From contig VEOV01000075.1 in the NCBI GenBank assembly GCA_012026855.1, forward strand, positions 1 through 8,265: a stretch of 8,265 bases of DNA, in the 5' to 3' direction. Below the pieces are notes generated by a model. It had not been told where the DNA came from, made no database searches, and saw nothing but the letters and a program-made list of their open reading frames with translations. Below are positions 5,541 through 8,265 of the stretch, piece by piece (the first letter of the stretch is position 1; each line of letters begins with the position of its first letter). The position numbers were made by a program, and so were the translations under genes. The stretch comes from Geobacter sp. GTDB taxonomy: Bacteria > Desulfobacterota > Desulfuromonadia > Geobacterales > DSM-12255.

Positions 5541-5659
5541 GTTTCCGTATATAAGCAATATACTACTTATATACGGAATAAATTGCTTATATTGGTAATA
5601 GTGAAATTCCTTATATACGTAACATGAGCGTTTAAGAAATGTTGCTCATATAAGGAATA
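5541..5659. repeat. Five copies of a 20-bp AT-rich repeat, mixed orientation
   Basis: Copies lie at 5541-5560 (+), 5561-5580 (-), 5581-5600 (-), 5605-5624 (-) and 5640-5659 (+). In a common orientation they read roughly TRTTnCGTATATAAGSAATW, with ATATAAG in all five. Copies 1-3 abut exactly. Copies 1 and 2 form a perfect 13-bp inverted repeat (5543-5555/5566-5578) with a 10-bp spacer. Copies 4 and 5 form a perfect 11-bp inverted repeat (5606-5616/5648-5658) that encloses ATGAGC/GCTCAT. This fits a multi-site protein-binding region: recombinase accessory sites, an operator or iterons. There is no gene here. Confidence 0.75.
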
Positions 5660-5670
5660 TTGACCCTGTC

Positions 5671-6024
5671 TCACTCTCTCACAATCCGCTCTTCCAGTTC
5701 ACGATCGCCGCGAATCAAGCCGTAGCGCACCCGCCACAGCTTGTCTCCCGGTAACCAGCGAGCACCAACCGCTTTCAGGCGTTCCCGCAGCTGAGGCATG
5801 GTGAAAGGTACCTGCAGCAGCACAGGATCGGTGTCCCTGAGACGAGGAGCTGCCCGGCCGGGACGCTCTTCGACAATGATCTCGGCGGTCTTGATACGTA
5901 CTTCCCGGATTTCATCGTAGCGATAACGCACGCAGATCAGGGCATCACCGAAACGCTCAACCAGGCGCCTTGTCCCGGGCTGCCCCGGCTTCAGGTGCGA
6001 ATGGGCCTTCATGTTCTTGAGCAT
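5671..6024 (-). CDS. Conserved small hypothetical protein (117 aa)
   Basis: The product is a 117-aa soluble, basic protein beginning MLKNMKAHSHLKPGQ. Two parts stand out: GDALICVRYRYDE near residue 26, followed by RIKTAEIIVEE, and a C-terminal LKAVGARWLPGDKLWRVRYG. The latter has the GA-x-W-x(4)-K-x-W pattern seen in small domains attached to nucleic-acid enzymes (compare DUF5710), although the match is weak. From memory, close relatives recur in Geobacter-type genomes, often near mobile elements. The start at 6024 is preferred over an in-frame ATG at 6057 because AAGGGGGAG lies 5 nt upstream and because the upstream ATG falls inside a terminator hairpin. Codon use is GC-rich like the flanks, so the gene belongs outside the AT-rich block. 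Function unknown. Confidence 0.8.
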   Translation of the reverse strand: MLKNMKAHSHLKPGQPGTRRLVERFGDALICVRYRYDEIREVRIKTAEIIVEERPGRAAPRLRDTDPVLLQVPFTMPQLRERLKAVGARWLPGDKLWRVRYGLIRGDRELEERIVRE

Positions 6025-6042
6025 CGACTCCCCCTTGAACGC

Positions 6043-6079
6043 AAAAAGCCGCGCCACCGGTTCATCCCGGCAGTGCGGC
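6043..6079 (-). terminator. Intrinsic terminator or attenuator upstream of the 117-aa gene
   Basis: On the minus strand the arms at 6079-6067 (GCCGCACTGCCGG) and 6060-6048 (CCGGTGGCGCGGC) pair over 13 positions, with one mismatch and two G-U pairs, around the loop GATGAA. TTTTT (6047-6043) follows immediately. It lies 115 bp past the sulP stop, and also downstream of the promoter at 6140-6168. It could end the transporter transcript, end a small RNA, or attenuate the 117-aa gene. Confidence 0.7.
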
Positions 6080-6133
6080 TGCTGTAATCTTCCCCCTCAA
6101 GGTGCGCCATCATTGGCTCCATAACATAAAAGT
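6043..6133 (-). ncRNA. Possible ~90-nt small RNA or transcribed leader
   Basis: A start near 6133, set by the promoter at 6140-6168, and an end at the T-tract at 6043-6047 define a transcript of about 90 nt with a strong 3' hairpin. I see no known RNA family in it. If the terminator is partial, the same segment is the 5' leader of the 117-aa gene. It is predicted only from the promoter-terminator pair. Confidence 0.3.
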
Positions 6134-6139
6134 GCCTTC

Positions 6140-6168
6140 ACAATACTGTGGCGGCGATTACCTGTCAA
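6140..6168 (-). promoter_or_regulatory. Strong candidate sigma-70 promoter
   Basis: On the minus strand a perfect -35 TTGACA (6168-6163) is followed by an optimal 17-bp spacer and TATTGT (6145-6140), a 4/6 match to the -10 consensus. It would start transcription near 6133, toward the terminator at 6043-6079 and the 117-aa gene. Readthrough could also reach the cassette genes. Confidence 0.6.
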
Positions 6169-6193
6169 GGCAGAATATACGGGGGGTGAGCGG

Positions 6194-8265
6194 CTAACGC
6201 TCCTCCAGGATACTCAGTTCGTGGTCGGTCTGGCGGAGGCGCTCGGCGATGGCAATGGCCAGGCGGTTGAACACCTGGACCCCGAGGAGGGCGTCGCTGC
6301 GGCAGGCTTCGTCGAACAGGGTGCGGGAGAGGACAAACAGCTCGGTCGGCTCCTTGGCTTCCCCGTCGGCCGAACGGACGCCGCGGTCGAGGAAAGCCAG
6401 TTCCCCCAGGAAGCCCCCCCGGCTGACGGTTGCCAGGTGGTGGCGTTTGCCCCCCTCCAGCGGGAGCATGACCCGCAGGCTTCCCCGGCGCACCAGGTAG
6501 AGCTGGTCCCCCTGGTCGCCGCTGGCAAAGACCCGGTCGTTCTCCTGGAGGGACAGGGTGCTGACACAGCTGGCCAGAAGGGCAAGCATCCGCTCGTCGA
6601 AGTCCCGGAACAGTTCGAATTCGGCCAGCTCCAGCGGATGCTCGTCAGCCCGTGAGGCGGCACCGGCCCTGTCCAGGATCTGCTGTTCGATCCATTCCAG
6701 GGCGCTCTCCCTGGTTTCGGCAATCATGACGCCGTCACCCTCGCGGACAACCCCCATCTGGGCCAGGTAGCGCTCGAAGTCCCGCTGGTCCAGCAGGGCC
6801 GACGGCATGCCGCTGAACAGCAGCCTCCCCCCCCGCTCGGTTAGCTGGGCATTCATCCGGTCGAAGAGGTGCACGGCCGTGTAATCGATGGACCTGACAT
6901 GACGCATGTCCAGCAGCAGCCACTGCCTGCTGCCCAGATCCTCTTCCAGTTGGCTGAAGAGCTGGTCAGTGGTGCCGAAGAAGAGGTTCCCCTGCAGTTC
7001 GCAGAACACCCCCTGGTCGCCGCAGCGGTTCAGAATCTCCCGCTCACTGCTGCCACGCCTGGTTTTGGACGACATCTGATTCAGGTAGAGTTTGCGGCGG
7101 ATGACCGGCGATTTGACCTGTTCGCGGATGAACAGCAGCATGGCCAGGGCGATCCCCACGCCAGAGGCGGCAATCAGGTCCACTGCCAGAGCAACCACGA
7201 TGACCGCGGCAATGACCGCGAAGTCCAGCCGGCCGGCCGGATACCCCAGCAGGTGGAACATGGAGCGGTCGAACATCCGCCAGGCGATCACCAGCAGGAT
7301 ACCGGCCAGGGCGCCGATGGGGACCCAGGCGATGAGCGGGCTGAGGAACAGCAACGCCAGTACGACGAAGACCCCTTCGATGACCCCGGCGCGGGGGGTA
7401 CGGCCGCCGCTGTTCAGGTTGACCAGGGTCGGTCCCATGGTGCCGGCGCCAGGCATGCCGCCGAGCAGGAACGAGCAGAGATTGCCGATCCCCTGGCCGA
7501 TCAGTTCCCGGTTGGAGTGGTGGCGGCTGCGGGTGAGGGCATCGAGGCCGACACAGGTCTTGAGGGTGTCGATGGAGAGCAGCACCGACAGGGTCAGGGA
7601 GGGGATGAGAATCAGTTTCAGGCTGGGTAGTTCCAGCTGGGTGAGGGAGGTCGCCCTGCTGGTGATGACCTCCAGGAATGAGCCGGAAGCCTGGATCGGG
7701 CCGATCACCAGCGGGTTGCGCGCCAGACTCAGCAGCCCGGGGGAGAGTGTTCCCAGCAGGAAATAGGTTGCCACCCCGGAGAGCAGGCCGAGAATGGCGG
7801 CCGGCACCTGTTTGGTGAAGCGGGGCGCCACTGCCATGACTGCCATGGTGACGATGCCGACCACCAGCCCCTGCCAGCGCCAGTCTGTCGGGGAGAGCAG
7901 CCCCTGCATCAGGCTGGTTCCCTTGGGAATGCCGAACAGCTTGGGCAGCTGCCCCAGGGCGATAATCACGGCAACTGCCGAGAGGTAGCCGCTGACCACC
8001 GGATAGGGGATGAATTTTATCAGCCGGCCGCCGCCGATGACGCCGTAAAGAATCTGCAGAGCTGCTGCCAGCAGGATGGTGAGGGCGATCAGGGGGAGGA
8101 TGGCTGCCGGTTCCAGCCTGGCGCCCGCGGTGCCGGCCAGCAGCCCGCCGATCAGCGCGGCCAGCACGGCTGCCGCCGGAGCGCAGGGGGCGGAGATCAG
8201 GCCGGCTGTTCTGCCGCAGAGCGGCGCGGCGATGCCGATGGCGGCGGCACCGGCCAGCCCGGCCA
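6194..8265 (-). CDS. SulP-family anion transporter with STAS and cyclic-nucleotide-binding domains, 5' end beyond window
   Basis: This is an inner-membrane secondary transporter of the SulP/SLC26 family; the substrate (sulfate, bicarbonate or another anion) cannot be read from the sequence. The frame is open from the window edge (689 codons visible), so the N-terminus is missing. Counting from the in-frame GTG at 8167, which is an internal codon, residues 1-345 are multiple membrane spans. They include the hallmark SulP stretch ELIGQGIGNL (221-230) and LNSGGRTPRAG (251-261). A STAS domain follows (about 387-495, with LLLDMRHVRSIDYTAVHLF), then a cyclic-nucleotide-binding fold (about 515-650) with the phosphate-cassette-like FLGELAFLDRGVRSA (586-600). 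The C-terminal sensor suggests that transport is gated by a nucleotide or by protein contact. The gene ends in TAG. It is GC-rich like pap. Confidence 0.92.
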   Translation of the reverse strand, partial: AGLAGAAAIGIAAPLCGRTAGLISAPCAPAAAVLAALIGGLLAGTAGARLEPAAILPLIALTILLAAALQILYGVIGGGRLIKFIPYPVVSGYLSAVAVIIALGQLPKLFGIPKGTSLMQGLLSPTDWRWQGLVVGIVTMAVMAVAPRFTKQVPAAILGLLSGVATYFLLGTLSPGLLSLARNPLVIGPIQASGSFLEVITSRATSLTQLELPSLKLILIPSLTLSVLLSIDTLKTCVGLDALTRSRHHSNRELIGQGIGNLCSFLLGGMPGAGTMGPTLVNLNSGGRTPRAGVIEGVFVVLALLFLSPLIAWVPIGALAGILLVIAWRMFDRSMFHLLGYPAGRLDFAVIAAVIVVALAVDLIAASGVGIALAMLLFIREQVKSPVIRRKLYLNQMSSKTRRGSSEREILNRCGDQGVFCELQGNLFFGTTDQLFSQLEEDLGSRQWLLLDMRHVRSIDYTAVHLFDRMNAQLTERGGRLLFSGMPSALLDQRDFERYLAQMGVVREGDGVMIAETRESALEWIEQQILDRAGAASRADEHPLELAEFELFRDFDERMLALLASCVSTLSLQENDRVFASGDQGDQLYLVRRGSLRVMLPLEGGKRHHLATVSRGGFLGELAFLDRGVRSADGEAKEPTELFVLSRTLFDEACRSDALLGVQVFNRLAIAIAERLRQTDHELSILEER

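Noticed and set aside
5541..5600. XerCD dif site
   Set aside because: The two half-sites and central spacer do not resemble the dif consensus I know, and there are five copies rather than one.
5541..5659. CRISPR array
   Set aside because: The repeats are only 20 bp, partly abutting, in mixed orientation, and lack uniform spacers or cas genes.
5671..6024. Integrase or transposase gene at the array head
   Set aside because: At 117 aa it is too short, and no tyrosine-recombinase R-H-R-Y or DDE motif is visible.
6025..6057. Upstream ATG (6057) for the 117-aa gene
   Set aside because: It falls inside the terminator hairpin and lacks a ribosome binding site; the ATG at 6024 has AAGGGGGAG at proper spacing.
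6869..7766. Overlapping plus-strand open frames of 224-253 codons
   Set aside because: They are antisense to the SulP transporter, with low-complexity Gln/Gly/Arg/Thr-rich products typical of shadow frames.

Overview
The window looks like a chromosomal segment of a GC-rich bacterium carrying an AT-rich accessory block. A Geobacter-type (Desulfuromonadia) host is my best guess. It rests on the flanking gene types and on the small protein at 5671-6024, which I recall as common in such genomes; nothing in the window proves it. Every gene I can support is on the minus strand, so transcription runs right to left.

Layout in transcription order. The right flank (6194-8265) is the C-terminal part of a SulP-family anion transporter with STAS and cyclic-nucleotide-binding domains. 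Next comes an intergenic stretch with a TTGACA-type promoter and an intrinsic terminator about 90 bp downstream (small RNA or leader attenuator), then a small conserved-looking protein (5671-6024). From about 5660 to 1700 the base composition becomes AT-rich. This block holds five genes of unknown function: a membrane protein with a PH-like domain, a signal-peptide/one-TM protein, a small acidic helical protein, a 334-aa protein possibly of DUF6236 type, and a 299-aa protein with a DCSG...CHQ motif. The left flank (1-1285) is most of a polyphosphate:AMP phosphotransferase (class II PPK2), cut by the window edge.

The main result is that the AT-rich block behaves like an integron gene-cassette array without a visible integrase (a CALIN-type cluster). 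The genes are separated by GC-rich imperfect palindromes of 53-69 bp ending in RYYYAAC/GTTRRRY-like cores, as attC sites do. The inner (R'') core of each candidate attC is complementary to the first bases of its own cassette rather than to the core beside it: CTCTA-C against GTTAGAG, TCCCAAC against GTTGGGC, GTTCAAC against GTTGAAC. This is the signature of cassettes excised and inserted as circles. At the upstream end of the array an attI-like pair of cores (CTAA-N7-TTAG) adjoins five copies of a 20-bp AT-rich repeat.

The downstream end (1286-1656) is degraded. It holds a 36-codon ORF with a good ribosome binding site that ends inside a perfect 14-bp palindrome, a possible last cassette boundary, and a likely promoter for the phosphotransferase gene. 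No tRNA, rRNA, CRISPR array or complete insertion sequence was seen.
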